From Pocillopora verrucosa (lineage: Eukaryota; Cnidaria; Anthozoa; Scleractinia; Pocilloporidae), in assembly GCF_036669915.1 (NCBI RefSeq), contig NC_089313.1, positions 19,591,768 through 19,655,767 of the forward strand: a stretch of DNA of 64,000 nt, read 5' to 3'. Made by a program: the position numbers and the translations under genes. The notes beneath the pieces were generated by a model. The model saw only the letters and a program-made list of their open reading frames with translations. It did not search any database and was not told the DNA's origin. Shown piece after piece: positions 1 through 13,600 of this stretch. Each line of letters starts with the position of its first letter. Position 1 is the first letter of the stretch.

Positions 1-3000
1 GGGATTTGAGACTAGGAAGTATTTATCACAGGCATTAGCTGAGCAGTTCTTTGGATGTTATCTATGCATACAAACGTGGTAATTAGACACTAATTGGTTA
101 ACTTCAAATAATTATTAACATGTTCCCTTTTTTTTTTAATTACAGAAGAATTTGATATAATTAAACCTATGTGTCCAACTTATGCTGTGGCTGTATTATC
201 ATAATGATTGTAGTCTGTGTTGTGAGGAACTTTTCATAAGTTATTGGGTTAAGCAAATACCAGAGTGCAAGAATCAACCAGACAGAGACAAGGACAGTCA
301 AGTATGGCAGATATAGATCCAGTTACAAGGGACAAAATTAAAATCCAAATTTTTCTAGATGCAGAAACCATAATATAGCACTTTTGAATGAGAATTTGTT
401 GTTTTTCTTTAGGTCAGATTTTTGGCTTTCAAGAGGTATATCTGGTTACTTGTTTGGTTTATTTATGAAAAAGATGTTTGGTAAAAATGAGTACAGACAT
501 TGGATAAGAGAGGTAAGTCAGTCTGTCATAGAGCCCGTTTGGAGCCTGTGCCTTATACTTCAATATCAAGTTGCGTTAACTGCCAGCAACCATTTGAAAG
601 ATAGGTTTGAAAATAACAATGTGAAAATTGAATATGTTGTGCACAGGAATCCAAACAAGTTTGCCAGTATGAAATGCAGGGCCCAGGATTACCTCCTCTT
701 CACAGTGCAGGAACATTATCGTCATCCAGTGTACAAGGCTCCTCCTCAGGTCAAGCACCAGAGTCCCCAGGTGGAGGGTCCCCTCATATGCATCCTCATC
801 TGACTTCAGGGAAGAACCTGGAGATTGTTTGGAGCAAGTCACATCTTGTTATGAGAATGATTGAGATGCGAATTGGTCAGGAGCCATTACTGCAGGTGCT
901 TTATGTTCACTTTTGTAGTTTAATTAAGAGAATCTTATTTTGCAGCTTAAAATGATATACACACAAAACTCTTAGTGAAGGATGTCGTTTTGTTAAGGAA
1001 TGTGTGCGGTAGGTAGGTAAGCTAACAAGAGTGCGCAGAAGCCAAGTGGCTTTTGGTGCTTTATTTTTTCCTGGTTTCCTTTCCTGGATGGCATGTTAGT
1101 CCATTGTAGGTTACCTTTGCACATTTTGCTAATGTCTGAAACAGTTTCCTTGTACCCATTTGTGTGGGTGGGTGGAGAGAGTTAATGTGTTTATGTGTTA
1201 ATGAGTGTTTTCTCTATTTATAGTCAAATCTGGTAATAAGCAAGCCAGTATGTCTCTCAAAAGGAAAATATTATGCAGAACTATATTTTCTCAAGTGATC
1301 TGGAAAGGGCTCAAAGTAAAAATTTTAAAACCTTATGTGGAGGAGGAGATATGGATATTTTTCAAAAGAAAAAACAGTGTTGTTTGGGTAATCATGATGT
1401 ACAGCAAAGAATTTAAGTTATGATGCTAAATTTTGTCTTACAGGTCTTCAACAAGCTTCTGTCACTTGCTAACAGTGCAGCGCAGCCTAGGGCAGACTAT
1501 AGTCTTTGGTCTAACCTCCTACTCTCCACCAGTGGGGTAATGCTAAACATGAATGTATGACTGTCTAACATCTAATGTCAGTGGTAGTGCAAGTTATAAG
1601 TCAGAATATAAGTTGCAATTTGATAAAACCTAAAAGTTGCATAACTCTTTCAAGCAGTGATGGTGACAGTTAGAAAGGCAAAGGAAGTGATGATAATGAT
1701 GTTTATGAAAATGGGATTAATGTTAAAATGTATTTTGAATTTATTGCTAAAAATGTATATTTAAGTTAAGTAGTTATATTTATTTTAAAGTGGATTATTT
1801 TATTGTATTTTAACAGTTCCTCAAGTCAATATCCACAGTTTCTGGTAAAGATATCAATGTTTTTGTGGACCAGTGGATGTATCCTAATAGATAAGAATTG
1901 ATTAAAAATAATCACCCTGTCTGCATCATTCAGTGCAGCAATTTCTATCAAGACACTCATGGTCATGGTATCCTCAGAAACTGAGAGAGAAATGTTTTCA
2001 TTGGCAAAGTTTTTAGTCTTTTCCTTTAATAATGCTATAGTTGTCACAGTGGTGTGGCTAAATTCCATGGAAGCTTTGTGTTCAACAGAAAACGTAATAT
2101 TGTAGAGCTTCAAATCAAACAGGATATGTCCAGAGGAACAGTAAAATATTTGGTAAGAGAAACACTTAAACTTTTAGCTCTATTGCAGATTTGTAATTAT
2201 TATATAGTGTTGTTTTGTGCCTCATCTTTCCTTTTGTAAAATTAATACAGACCTATTTCCATGGTAAATAAGGAAACATGAATTTTTTAAAGAATGATCT
2301 TCCTACACTTTTTTCAACAAATGTAAGTCTTTGAGATTGTGTGTTACCCACAGGGACCTTTGACTGTGTGCATTCAGGAACTGGATGGATCATTCAATCA
2401 CACTGTCCAGATAGAAGATGTTTATAGCCGCCATGAAATACCTTGTCATTCAAAAAGTCGCAGAAACAAGAAGAAGAAGATTCCACTGATGACAGGGGAG
2501 GAGGTGGACATGAATCTCGATGCCATGGAGTGAGCAAATATTTTCTTGCTTTATTTCATAGTCTAAGCCAGCACAATACATTTTTCCTTCATTTACCCTA
2601 ACAGTTGGTAGACTTCAGCTTCAGGAATGTCTTGAGCAGACAGGAACATTGACCCTATCACTCTTGACATCTCAGTAGTTATACTCCTTACTGTCCTCTA
2701 TACATTTTCTGTTTATTTGATTCTCAGAATTCAGTGCTAAAAGATAACCCTTAGTTGATATTTTTCTTATTCTTAGCACCTGTCTTCTTGACATTGCACA
2801 TGTATTGGTACTGAAAGCAGAAATTATTTCTTGCCTTCTCCTAAGAGTGATAGGGTTATGCTGCATTGTAACAAGATGCCTTTGACAAGTTTCCTGTTAA
2901 AAAAAATTTTCATTTTTGGTTAAAAACAGAAAAGTAGAGAATGGGAAGTTTTTCCCAGCCTAGAATAAAACCACTGTTGACAAAAACTTAACTTTATTTC

Positions 3001-6000
3001 TCTTTAAACTGGAAACAGCTCTGATTCACCTGTGCTGTGGGTTCGTATTGATCCAGAGGTTAGTTGGTTGCGGTATGTTTCATTTGAACAGCCTGACTAC
3101 ATGTGGCAATATCAACTGCGGCATGAGAGAGATGTTATTGCTCAGAGTGAGGTATGTGTTAACAAATAACATTTCAATCTAAAAGCACCTTTTTATTTGT
3201 TAAATTTTCTCAATATGTTTTTTAACAGCAATGATTGTCATCATCTTGAGACACTTTGGAATACAAGATTTGAAATTATCAGCCTCTGGCTAACCAGGAA
3301 CATGTTGAATGCACAGAATTTTTATCTCATTTGAATGAGTAATGAATAAAGAACTGCCAAAGTCATATACTTTAGAACAGAGGCAGATGTAATGGTGGGC
3401 AACCTGAGCATTCAACACATATATCTGTTTTTTGTTTTGTTTTGTTATGGGAGATATAACAAGAAAATAGTCACTAGAATAAACAGCCTCTAACCAAGTT
3501 TAGACCAATTTATTTCTTCTGTTGTTGTTTAACTGTTAGTGTGTTACAAGCATGCACTGGCTATTGCATGCTCTCTTGACAAATATGTTCCTCAGCTATC
3601 TTAATGTACTAAATAATGACATTCAATATGTACTTTTAGGCAATTAAGGCTTTGGAGCAATTTGCAACTCAAGCAACAAGGCAAACACTGATAGATATAA
3701 TAAACCAAAATGGATGCTTTTATAAAGTCAGACTTGAAGCTTGCTTTTGTCTTGCTAAGGTATGAAAAGATAGAAAAAATTTGAATCTATTTATTAGAAA
3801 GTATTTCCATTTATTTAAGTTTCTCTCTAAAACCCTATCCATGTAATGTATAGTTAATCAGCTCAATGATTTAAAACTCAGGAAAAGAAGAATTTTCAGT
3901 TTTTACCCACATTTAGCTAAAGCTCTGTAGGCAGTTCAAGGGCTCTTTCATAATTCTGCTCATCTCACTGAGCTCATTAGCTCAACAGTGTCATATTCAA
4001 AAGCCTACTGGCCCAGTACTGCCAGGGACCCACTGTGGTTTCTGTAGCTTGATTTAACCAGGAAGATTGTTACTCATCATGGATTGATTTACAGTTCATT
4101 GCGATTACAAGTAGTCCCCTCGTCAGTATTTTCTCACAGTTTTCAGGGTGAAGAGAGGCACTGTGAGAGTAGAGTGTCTTCCCCAAGAATACAGCACACT
4201 GTCTTGATCCCCATGGTTTATATTTCCTACTCCTTTAAAAAGAAAAAAAGACATCATTTTTTCCTTCCCTCTCCATCCAAAACAGGTTGCAACTGCTTGT
4301 GCTTCAAGTTGGCCCGGACACACAACCATGATTGGAATTTTCCGAGACATGTTTGGTTCACAGTCATGCCCTCACATCGTGAAGTACAATGACTTCACAA
4401 ATTTCATCTCTTACTTCATACAAAAGGTTTGGTGTTATGTTCTTAACAGTATAATGAAGGGTGTTGGGTAGATTTTGTTGAGGAGTTAGGGAGTTGTGAA
4501 GGACTCTTTTAAGATAAGAAGTACAAACAATGCATTTTTATTCTGTGAATCAAGTTTCTAACTACATTTCTTGTTATGTCCAGGCTCTACCAGTTGCTAC
4601 TGCCTCTGTGAGAAATGTTCATTCCCAGTGTCCACGTGAAGTTTTACAGTTTATACTGGATTTGATTAAATACAATGACAATAGACTGAACAAGGTATCT
4701 TGTTTTGACTTCAGTTCTCACTGAGAAAAAATAGTTATTTTTTTCAGCATTTTATGTTTTTTTCATCGCACTTAAGCAGTTTTTTCATCTTCACCACTGC
4801 TCAAGTAGTGTTCATCACTGCAAAGATCACTTTCATATTAACTTAGATACTAGCATGTTGATCAACAAGAACCTTGTAAAAGTCACAATTTAGAAATCTG
4901 TTGATGTTCTTCTCCATGATGCAGTTCATTTTGAAATAACCTTTTATAGGTATTTCAGTCAGGAAACAGGGTGTTGCAGTTCTGTACCCCACAGGAAAAA
5001 GGTCAAAGAGTTTTGGACCTGTCTCAAGCCTTCCCCTCTTTTTCTCACTGTGCATGCAGCTCCCTGCACCAACCCATCACTTGGACATGCTTATCCAAAA
5101 ATAAATGATTTGTATAGAATCACCGTAAAAAAAGTATTTTTTATTGTTTGCTATTTTTATAGTACACAGATAGCCATTACAGAAGTGCCCTCATTGATGC
5201 ACTGGCCAGTACCGTTACTCCTGGTGTCTCTGTAGTTACCACAAATAGGCATGTACACATCTCCCTTAAGTTCGATCTAGATTTACTGAAATGAAAGTTA
5301 TTTTCTCTACAAGAAAAAAAGAATAAAGAATTCTCAATTCTTCTCTTTTACCTGAGACACTTTCCACAATCCACAAGATTACTGCAATTCCAAAACTTAG
5401 TATAATTTCACAGTTGATTACAGAGAACTAACTGCTATAAATGGTGCAGGGTTACACTATTACAAGTCATATCCAGAGCTTACCTTTGAGCTAACACGTT
5501 CTTCATTTGTCATCATATGTTTGTTGCATGATGTGTTACAATTACGAAGTGATAGTACACGTTGATCACTCCATGGAAATATAACAAGACACCGCCGGAT
5601 AGAGTACGCCACTTCTATCTCTGTCAGAAACTTCATTTTCTTTCCGATAAGGACAAACAAAATTTACATCAATTGTTGTTTTTTATTTTTGCATATGTGT
5701 TCTTTGATTGTTCGTTATTATAACGTTTTCATTGTTTTCTAGTGATGGCAGTACAGTGGTCAAGTTAACAGAAGAAACACAACTAATCCTAGGCGAGGTG
5801 ACTCGCCAGCTGAATTTAGAAAAGTTACTTCCAACTTACAGATACGTTGTGTCTGTAAGGTGAGTGTGGACATTTCTTAAAAGATATAAAAAACCCGCCA
5901 GTAACACATAGTTTTAGAGATCACGTGCTCCAAAGGCCAAACAATCAAATTCATGAAAACTGGAGGCTGTGTGCGTGAGAATTGAGCTTACATTGCAGCT

Positions 6001-9000
6001 TTTCCGTCCATGCCCACCAGTTACATTGTGGTTGTTGATTAAATTAAAGGCAGAGGAAACCATGACCAAGTGATTGGTTTTACTTTTGCATCTGATTGGT
6101 TGAGTGGTTGCCACGTGTTTACTAGACCAATCACAAAGTGCATTCAAAGCCAATGTTTCTTCGGATGACTTTTGACTCTCAGTCGAAACTTGCTCTAAGG
6201 CCGCTGTTATAAGTTAAATGTTATCTCTCTTGCAGCTGTCTAAAGGCGCTAAGAGTTCTTCAAGTCAATGGTCAAATCCCGTCTGACCCTGCTGCATTTG
6301 AATACTATGCCAGGTGGGTTTTTTCAAAGCAAGTGTATTCAATTAGTATTTGAAATTGGTGGCCATTCTTAGCTCTCTTTATCTCGTCCAAGGGTCAACT
6401 TGAGAGATGGAAATAGAGAGACCCTGGGAACTACAATCTTAGTTACAAGGGTTGAAAAACTGTGCTGTTCGTAGTTTTTATAAAAATACAAAATTATAGT
6501 TTGAACGTTTTTCTATTTTGACATATTCTGTTTCTATTCCTTGTCCAGCTATGGTCATTTTGAAGATATTCGACTTGCAGCTATTGAGTGCCTTGTGGAT
6601 CTCTCCAAATGTGAGTTGCCATACCCAACCATCTTTGTTCCCCTCCGGCTGATTTTTCATCTAAACCTTTTTTCCTTGAAAAATTGTTAGTTTAAAAGTT
6701 TCTTTCCAATTAACAACAATTTCCAACGACTCGAAACATTTCAAAAGAAGGCTGACTGCTCCTCTGTTTAGTTTAAAATTAGTTGCTCTTGGTTTGTTTG
6801 TATTTGGAAACGATTTTACCAACATTCCATCTCCCCAAAAGATGGTGTTAAACGTCGCGAGAATATTCTTTTATTCTTGATTTTTCAGCCGAGAACCTTG
6901 AAAGAGGAATGATTTACTTGATTGGTCTTATTGAGAGAGACCCGGTTCCATTTATCAGGTTTGTATCAACTTTGATTGTTGGTCTGAAGCAAAATCTTCA
7001 AACCTAATTATTCCTTTTACCGGCCACACGCTTTACGTGAAAAAATCTCCTCTTCATTTCTCTATTGTTGTGTAAGCTCGTGCATCTGCAGTGAGAGATG
7101 TTGAATCTGGATTCGCCTTTGAAACTTTGTGATTGACGTGAAACTTCTCCTCACAGTTTCAGTTCATTACATTGCAAACAATTGATGATTATAGACAAGC
7201 GTATCTGCTAGAGGTTGTTATCTTCATAGAACTGACTCTAAATGCTCGTTTAATTTACCAACTAATAAGTTGCAGTTGGAAAGTGGAATAGCCAATCAGA
7301 TCTTGAGAGTTAATTGGGTAAATTGATTGTGCACAACCTTGTTTTTTTACAGACACTACACTCTTTGTTCACTCACAAAGAATCCTCCATTCTCACGCAA
7401 ATCAGAATCTTCTCTGAACAATCTGGATCTTGTGGAATCCTTGTGGCGGTTAATCAAGTGAGTGTTGCCAAGCGCTAACCATGAATCTCGGGTTACCACT
7501 CATTTATTTGTTATTACACACTTCCTTTATGATTTAGACGGTTCCGTCCAACATCGGGTGGCTTTGTCCGATTTCGGGTGGTTCCGTTCAATGATGGACG
7601 GGTGGTATAATTTCTAAATTCACAATATGATTTTTTGGTATTTTTTCTTTCTCCTGCGATTGCTTCTCTGTACAACTCTTCTTTTTTCATCTTTAATTAT
7701 TTTTGGTTTATTTCTCTTCTTAGTACCAGTTCCTCAGTTGATGCTCGACTCAGACGAGATGGAGTGGAGCTGTATAATGCATTATGGGGCCGGCTGACAC
7801 CTGGCTGTGTTCCTCCTCAGGGGGTGAGTGTAAGGCAACTGTAAGTAAAGAAGCGAATAGAATGTGAAGTAGACGGTTCGGCGACTAGTTAAAGGCATCG
7901 GGTAAAGTCTTCTGGGGTGTCAACTTTTCATTTATTATCTCAATGACGTTTTTTTTTAATGGTTTATCTTGTAGATGGGCATCGTGATAGATCTGAAGGA
8001 AAGGAAAATAATGAGCCGGTCTCCTCTTCCACCACCAGCATCCCCGGTGAGTTATAAACAATCGTCACAATTGACTCACTGACTCTAGTTTTTCACCTCT
8101 ACTTTAAAGTAAACAAAAGTTTTAGTTTCTTCTCTTTTAAAGGTCATCGTGTTTTCTACTTGTGCCATTTTTTTTATTAGATGACTTTTAAAACGTCTCA
8201 AGAGAAGCACTGTATTAAATAGACTTACGTAATGAAACTTGAGTTCCAGTGAGGAATTGCGTTAACAAATCAATTCATGTTTACGTTTTTATGTCATCCG
8301 TGATGCAGGGATCTGTCAGCGGTGAAGAATCAACAACATCAAAGAAAGGTCAGAAGAGAAAAGCTTCCAGAGCAGCGTCGCCTTCAGGTGAAAAAAACAC
8401 ACACTTGAAGATTTGATCTTAAATTGATTACAGTGTTTCCTCTTAGTAATTTCTTTACATCGATCAGCAAACAGGGGTTGAGAAACTACAAACCTTACAG
8501 CGGAAGAGTATTATCTTGACATAACAATATATTCTCTTTGTGGGAATTTACAAGGAAGTGTGCAGCAGCTAGAAGGGAAGGGAACAGTTAACCTGTCCTC
8601 GAAATTGAAACGGTTTTCATCTTTTTCACTAGAGTTAAGTCATCTTGACTCCCAGCCTGGTACACCTGTGAGTGTTGAGTCTGCTAATTCTGAGGCCAGC
8701 AAACTTCGGTTGAAGATTAAGGTATGTAGCTAATAGTCAAGCACTTCGGGAGGAGTACCCAGGATCCTCCCTGGAAAGAATGCTTACTTTGCCTTTTTAC
8801 CTACCAGTTCATGAGGTAGTTTTGTGTTACATCCTTTTTGATTATAGATTGGAGGAGAGGAGAGCGGCACTGAAAGTGGAGGAGAGACTCGAGTAAAACC
8901 AGCCCTTGAGCCTGGTGCCCCAACTCACAAGAAACACAAGAAGAAGAAAAAGAAACACAAAATTAAAGACGAGCGAGAAAAAAGGAAACTGAGCACGAGT

Positions 9001-9048
9001 AGCAGTAACTACGACTCACCACTGATGTTCGACGCCAGTCTCCCTTAG
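1..9048 (+). CDS. TAF2: TAF2, transcription initiation factor TFIID subunit 2 (3' part, 22 exons)
   Basis: TFIID subunit that helps bind core-promoter DNA in the nucleus. Exons: 1-78, 413-512, 647-895, 1444-1536, 1817-1878, 2050-2152, 2354-2529, 3019-3151, 3640-3759, 4286-4426, 4584-4694, 5163-5248, 5743-5859, 6236-6313, 6549-6610, 6889-6958, 7353-7457, 7724-7823, 7975-8046, 8309-8387, 8555-8721, 8848-9048 (TAG). They join into 833 residues without a frame break; human TAF2 is about 1200, so roughly the N-terminal third is outside the window. Recognisable blocks are FFGCYLCIQTWSDFWL, KFHGSFVFNRKRN, QELDGSFNHT, HSKSRRNKKKKIPLM, FILDLIKYNDNR and ERDPVPFIR. The first block is the M1-aminopeptidase-like fold: where peptidases have HExxH and a distal Glu, this reads QALAE and SRG, so the zinc site is absent, as known for TAF2. 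The middle is helical repeat. The C-terminus is a Lys/His-rich tail like the human one. The intron after 5248 appears to use a GC donor. Very sure of identity. Confidence 0.96.
7545..7610 (+). repeat. Short degenerate tandem in a TAF2 intron
   Basis: Inside the TAF2 intron 7458-7723, units built on TCGGGTGG alternate with TTCCGTCC or TTTGTCCG-like stretches about three times. It is too short and imperfect to assign to a family and has no visible effect on splicing. Confidence 0.4.
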
Positions 9049-10610
9049 GATTTAAATGAAAGGGAGCCTAGGTCTGGAACTAGGAATTAATTAACTGATT
9101 ATGAGGAGTCACTGAAAACTCATAGGAGACTCTAGTAACCCTCTGTAAGTTCGGAATGATGAAGTCGCCATTGCTTTTAGTTTTGCATTTTGTGGAAACC
9201 CATGGCAATCATACTTTCTACACTCAAGAAGAAATTATTCATCTGTGGACAAATGAAAGTTGTAAACCAAGATTTAAAGTCGTTCAACGTTGCTGATTGA
9301 CTTTTTTAAGTTATCTAATGGTAACTCAGTTACAATATCGTTATCATCGGATAAAGAAACACTGTGTCGAGAGAAGAGCATAACTAAGTTTGGATGTTTC
9401 AGTATTTTAAACACCAAGATAGCCTTTGGAATCTGTTGAAATTTCTATACAAACATCTGATATTCTCAAGAAGTTTAAAAGAACCTTTTAATCGAAATTG
9501 TACGAAAATTTTCTGGCTGCCGAGTATACAGCCACAGTGTAATTTCATATTCTGATTTCTTCCTATTGGGCCTTTACCTTTAATTCTCCCTTTTTTCTGA
9601 ACCAGCGTCGTTCCAGTTAGACGTAACGTAACATGTGCTCGAAACCGGGCGACCACCTTTTCTTGGCACAGGTTTGTATGTACAGTCAGTGGATCTTTAC
9701 AACTTTGTAATTGGTGGTGAGAGTTAGTTACACTACAACAAGAACCTGTTATCTTTTGTAAGTAAGAATAAAAACAATATTGAATACATTGGAAACCAGA
9801 GTTTGAATTAATCATCCAAAAGTAAGGATAATTCGGGACATGCTAATGCGAGATATGTTTCAGTTAAAATTGACCTCTGCCAAAGTAAAGACAACATGGT
9901 CAATGTCTTGATTTCAGATATTCTCTACAATGGCGGAGATAACAATCATATCGTTATCAGAATACTCTTTAGACGGACGTTTTATCCCCTGGCAGTTTTC
10001 CTAGAAAATTTCTATGATGATAAAATCGCTAGAAGCTGTATTTTGTTACATTGGTTATAATAACCTTATTAAGGTCGTAGGTGCGACTCCTGTGGAGAGC
10101 ACTCGGAGTTCTCTTTATCCAAGTTAGTATGCCTGTCTCCTTCACTGAATAACTTCTTTTTTCACTTAAACACAAGCAGACCCAAAAAAATTCACCATCT
10201 TCGTTTACATCATCAACGTGGAGAAGAAAAAAAGCACATTGGAGAGCTAAGATAAGATCTTAGAATGTCAATGAAAGTTGTAAAAAGTAATAAATTTTTA
10301 AATTTCAGTCGCCTTCCCCTATCTCCCCTCCCTTTCCGCTACACTGACCCACCAATTCCAGCTTGTTCCAAGCGCCCTTATAATTTATTACGAAAGGTAT
10401 GCTCGTTTGTAATTTTCTGCTGTCATTCCAAGCGATTCCGAAAGGTCTGGTTGTTTTCATAGGAGGAAAGGAACCGTAAATCACTGTCCCCACCTCAGGA
10501 TAGCCGTCTGACTTGATCCCAGTACTACTCGGACAAAGACAGTCAGGAAAAAATACCGTAGTTGCCATATCATCTTCCAAACAACAGCGGGAAATCTATA
10601 TCTGTGAAAG
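9049..10610. other. TAF2 3' UTR and intergenic spacer
   Basis: No convincing gene. An AATAAA at 9767-9772 on the + strand is the best candidate polyadenylation signal for TAF2 and would give a 3' UTR of about 0.7 kb. The rest, up to the next start codon at 10611, shows no splice-consistent coding blocks on either strand. Confidence 0.5.
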
Positions 10611-13600
10611 ATGAGGGGTGAAAACTGGCTTGTTTTCATGTTAGTGCTGTTCATCTTCGAGATATTTTGCCTTCATATTATGGTATGTTTTATTATGACT
10701 GTTTTTCTTGGTTGTATTTGTTTTGCAAACGATCACAAATTTCTATACGTGCCATTACACTGCACTACAACTTTTTAAAGTTGTCATTAATTAAAATTAA
10801 AATTTGTCGAATAGCTTGCATTTCAGAGTATAAAGCGCTCCTTCCTTTGATTTGTGTACGTCCAAGGTTCTTTTGGTATACATTTCACTTTCCCTGTCTC
10901 ACCTTAGAGGTGATAGATCAAATCATCGCTCCTTGCCCCTGTGATCTATATCAGATCAGCTGAGGACGATGCAGATACTCCATTTTAGATTACACTCAGA
11001 CGAGACACTTCAGAAACGCAACCTCATATCTGATGGCTAAAACACCTTTGATTCAGCGAATTTAACTTGTTATGATGATGTTACATTATATTAACTTGGG
11101 TGCGTGGGTGCGGAATCAGAACTCACTCTCTCACAGTTTTGCAACTACCCACATTGACATATGTGGAAACAAACTGAAATGTTATTTCTCTATTCTTCAT
11201 TTTAGGGAAATGATATATATTCCATGTCCAGTAAGTGGAAGATTTTCCATTTTCATGCAGTAATACACGTAATCCCCATCTTCTGAGCTGTAGCTAGTGT
11301 AAAGTTCTCTTGCAATATATATATTACTAAGTACTTTGATTCACATTCATCACGCAATCCATTGAGCAGTTGTCTTCTGTACTCATCAGTAATTTTCTGC
11401 TTCCCAACGGGTACTAACTTTTAGCATGTTTGGTTTATTAAAACTTCGCTGAAAGTCCTAGTTCCATTATTTTTTTTAGCATTTACTCTCCAAAAGATGT
11501 CACATGTTTGTTGTAATATGGCGTCATATCTGTGCGAAATTATATCACACTTAACGGGACGTCCTTTAATTGTTTTATCTTATGATTCACCAAACACTGA
11601 TCAATATTTTATGTTCACAATACAGACCTCACTCCAGTCAGGTTTATTATAAAATGAGTTCCACTAGATCAATATCCAGTCCAGGAAGTGGGAAGCAGTA
11701 CTTCTTATTACAATGTTATTTGGTGTTAAAGGAATTGATACCAAACTGGAAGAATATCAAAGATATTGATAGACATCAGCAAGTTCCCTAATTATCTGGT
11801 GATGATTTTTGCAGACATTCCTCAGCCATCTGCAGAATTCCCCATTGTACTCTTTAATGAACTAGATTATCAAACTTCCTCTCAAAATGATTACACTCGG
11901 CTTAAAGAAGAAGAATACCATGTATGGGGTCAAACAGTTGGGGATGAGAAAAGAGAATTCCGCTATCGATCAGTAATAGTGATGCCAGGAAGGACACTCA
12001 CATTTAAAGGTAAATAACTTTGTGTATGTGAATTACTCATAGATGATATTTTATGATAACTTGATGTTTTGTGAGTTTTAGGATACTCACTTCTATAGAC
12101 CACTATAATGATCGCCATATCCAGAACAAAGCATGTTATTTCTCCTTACAGTATCAGCCCAGAATCATACATTAAGGTCACAAGAATAAAGGAAATGATC
12201 ACCAACTAAACAAGCTCTTGATTGCTTAAAAAAATTATCCTTGTCAGCACCCTAGGAACTGCACAGAGAACACCAAGGCAAATAAACATAATGATGTTAG
12301 GGTGGAAAGAGGTAGAGATTTTGAACCAACTCCATTGAGTCACAGTAATAATTATTTGATGCATGGTTAGAACTCTAGATATAACTATTAACCCTTTAAC
12401 TCCCATGAGTGACCAGGACAGAATTTCTCCTCACAATATCAATACAATATCAACCAAATAAGTGATGACATTAAAGAGAACTATCAATTGAGGGTTAATT
12501 AATTGATCCAATACTAAATTCTCTGAAGTAACATTATAAGAATTGTATGGTTGACAGTGAGGAGAATTACAAATTTGATCTTGGAGTTAAAGGGTCAATT
12601 ACCAACTTTTTCATAATTGCAGCTGGCTTTCTGAGTGGAAACAAATTTACATCCTCCATCTATAACATCACAAACATTTCAAATATCCACCTGTGGATGT
12701 TTGATAACCAAGATATTGGTGGCTCCTCCGGGATCTGGTACACACAGTGGCCTCACTGGGAGATGAACTTTGCCCTTAAGTTAGAGCCATGTCCTAACTG
12801 TTCACGTCCAGACTGTGGCAGCAAAACCTGCTATTTTGGTACATGTGGAATAAGTGGAGAATGTCAGTGCATTACTGGCTATTCAGGAGAAAAATGTACT
12901 ACAAGTATGTTTATTGACTCCTTCTCTGAAAATTAGACTCACTTACATGTAATATCACACCAAATAAGACATTTTATGCAGCGCTTAGTGAAAACATGCA
13001 TCATTTGTTGTAATAATGGTACAAAGTTTAATGTGGCCAGGTGTTGCTTCAGCATGGAAAATTGAAAAATCAAAGACTTTTGTAAAGGAACTTGGAGGGT
13101 ATGTCTTTTACTGTGAGACAACTCTTTATTAATGTGAATAGTTTCAGGCTGTTTGATGGTGATTTGTGTTAGACTGAATAGGAACTATTAGAGCACTTAC
13201 TAGTTTGACTACTTTCTTTAGTGCCATGTCTCTAATCTTAACAATGAATTCAGTTTGGTTGCCATTCTGTGCTACGTCAGGGTGACAAACGCGGTTGTCT
13301 AATTTTTACCTTAGACCAAAAGTGGAGGTATACTAAAAACAACAAGATTTTGAAAGTTTCATTGTCAGTTTCATAATGTTATTGTTGTCATTTTTTTTTC
13401 TCATAGGACCTACTGATCTTGAGAAGTTTCCATCGATTCAATACCCTCTTATCTTGTTTCCTGGAACGTATTTTCAAGGAGCACCGAAGAAAGTTGAACC
13501 AGATGCTTTTGAAGTTTTTGCCCAAAACAGCCAGAGTAAGTTGTTATATACTTATCAGTCCATGCGAATTCTGTTCCAAAGGAAGATTACTTTCTCTCGT

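Noticed and set aside
9399..9815. 138-codon open frame on the minus strand
   Set aside because: It lies antisense to the TAF2 3' UTR, has no splice partners, no signal peptide and no recognisable motif; composition is like non-coding sequence.
11570..11791. Open frame between exons 2 and 3 of the EGF gene, considered as an extra exon
   Set aside because: Using the acceptor before 11629 in the phase left by exon 2 hits a stop quickly. The five-exon model without it is in frame throughout.
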